This document shows positions 42,802 to 42,921 of a DNA stretch of 42,921 nucleotides, in pieces. The DNA comes from Candidatus Poribacteria bacterium (GTDB lineage: Bacteria > Poribacteria > WGA-4E > PCPOR2b). The position numbers and the translations under genes are program-made. The notes beneath the pieces are model-generated. The model ran no database searches. It was given only the letters and a program-made list of their open reading frames with translations, and was not told where the DNA came from. Location of the stretch: the NCBI GenBank assembly GCA_022822005.1, contig JAJECO010000082.1, forward strand, positions 1-42,921, read 5' to 3'. How positions within the stretch are numbered: position 1 is the first letter of the stretch; each line of letters begins with the position of its first letter.

Positions 42802-42921
42802 TCACTTTGGTTGTCTTACGTATATCTCAACGATTTTACCATTCTTAAGATTAACTTGCATAACCCTCTTGTCTGGCAATGTGTATCTACACCAACTATG
42901 AGAAATACCGTTCAACACTAC
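42802..42921 (-). CDS. Possible partial gene running off the right edge
   Basis: On the minus strand a frame is open from the window edge for 39 codons to a TGA at 42804-42802. The translated tail (WCRYTLPDKRVMQVNLKNGK then IVEIYVRQPK) has a protein-like pattern of alternating hydrophobic and polar residues. It would be the C terminus of a gene that begins outside the window. A chance open frame of this length is possible, so this is tentative and no function is given. Confidence 0.35.
   Translation of the reverse strand, partial: VVLNGISHSWCRYTLPDKRVMQVNLKNGKIVEIYVRQPK

Overview
The window reads as chromosomal DNA of an uncultured heterotrophic bacterium of moderate GC content. The mix of families (phytanoyl-CoA dioxygenase-like proteins, DUF6807/PmoA-like proteins, many AP-endonuclease-2-type sugar isomerases, Gfo/Idh/MocA dehydrogenases, DUF4159, a formylglycine-generating-enzyme-like protein, VWA/glutamine-amidotransferase-like membrane proteins) and the many palindromic intergenic repeats resemble Candidatus Poribacteria or related sponge/marine lineages. 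This placement is inference; there is no rRNA or marker gene to fix it. I see no tRNA, rRNA, CRISPR array, prophage or complete insertion sequence.

Layout. 1-11.9 kb: housekeeping and membrane genes (two RluA-type pseudouridine synthases, a double-VWA membrane protein, a GNAT acetyltransferase, the S41 protease with a clear promoter, DUF309) and a plus-strand run of cupin, aldo/keto reductase, dihydrolipoyl dehydrogenase and RluD-like synthase. 12-20.7 kb: carbohydrate and small-molecule catabolism (sugar isomerase, double cupin, DUF6807 plus PhyH on the minus strand, SDR-SDR-isomerase on the plus strand, L-rhamnose mutarotase, a SelA-like PLP lyase). 20.8-23.0 kb: a small accessory patch with a truncated recombinase, a membrane-anchored beta-repeat protein, a HEPN-domain protein and an MgtE remnant. 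23.0-34.0 kb: mixed housekeeping (aroC, M50 protease, TrmH, UPF0020-like methyltransferase, CCA-adding/polyA polymerase) with a haem protein, an FGE-like protein, a HigBA toxin-antitoxin pair, an Ldh-family oxidoreductase and a DUF4159 protein. 34.1-42.4 kb: a second catabolic block. It has Gfo/Idh/MocA plus DUF6807 on the plus strand, facing a six-gene minus-strand run (SDR, unknown 124-aa protein, PhyH, hydroxyisobutyrate-dehydrogenase-like, LLM flavin oxidoreductase, large TIM-barrel-like protein).

The two catabolic blocks share paralogues (SDR twins, PhyH, DUF6807, Gfo/Idh or sugar isomerases). They look like variants of one modular pathway for oxidising unusual sugars, sugar acids or side-chain-bearing compounds; the substrate cannot be read from sequence.

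Intergenic DNA is unusually structured. At least six families of short palindromic or MITE-like repeats occur, several in two or three copies, one with a candidate target-site duplication and one apparently nested in another. None encodes a transposase here, so any movement would depend on enzymes elsewhere.
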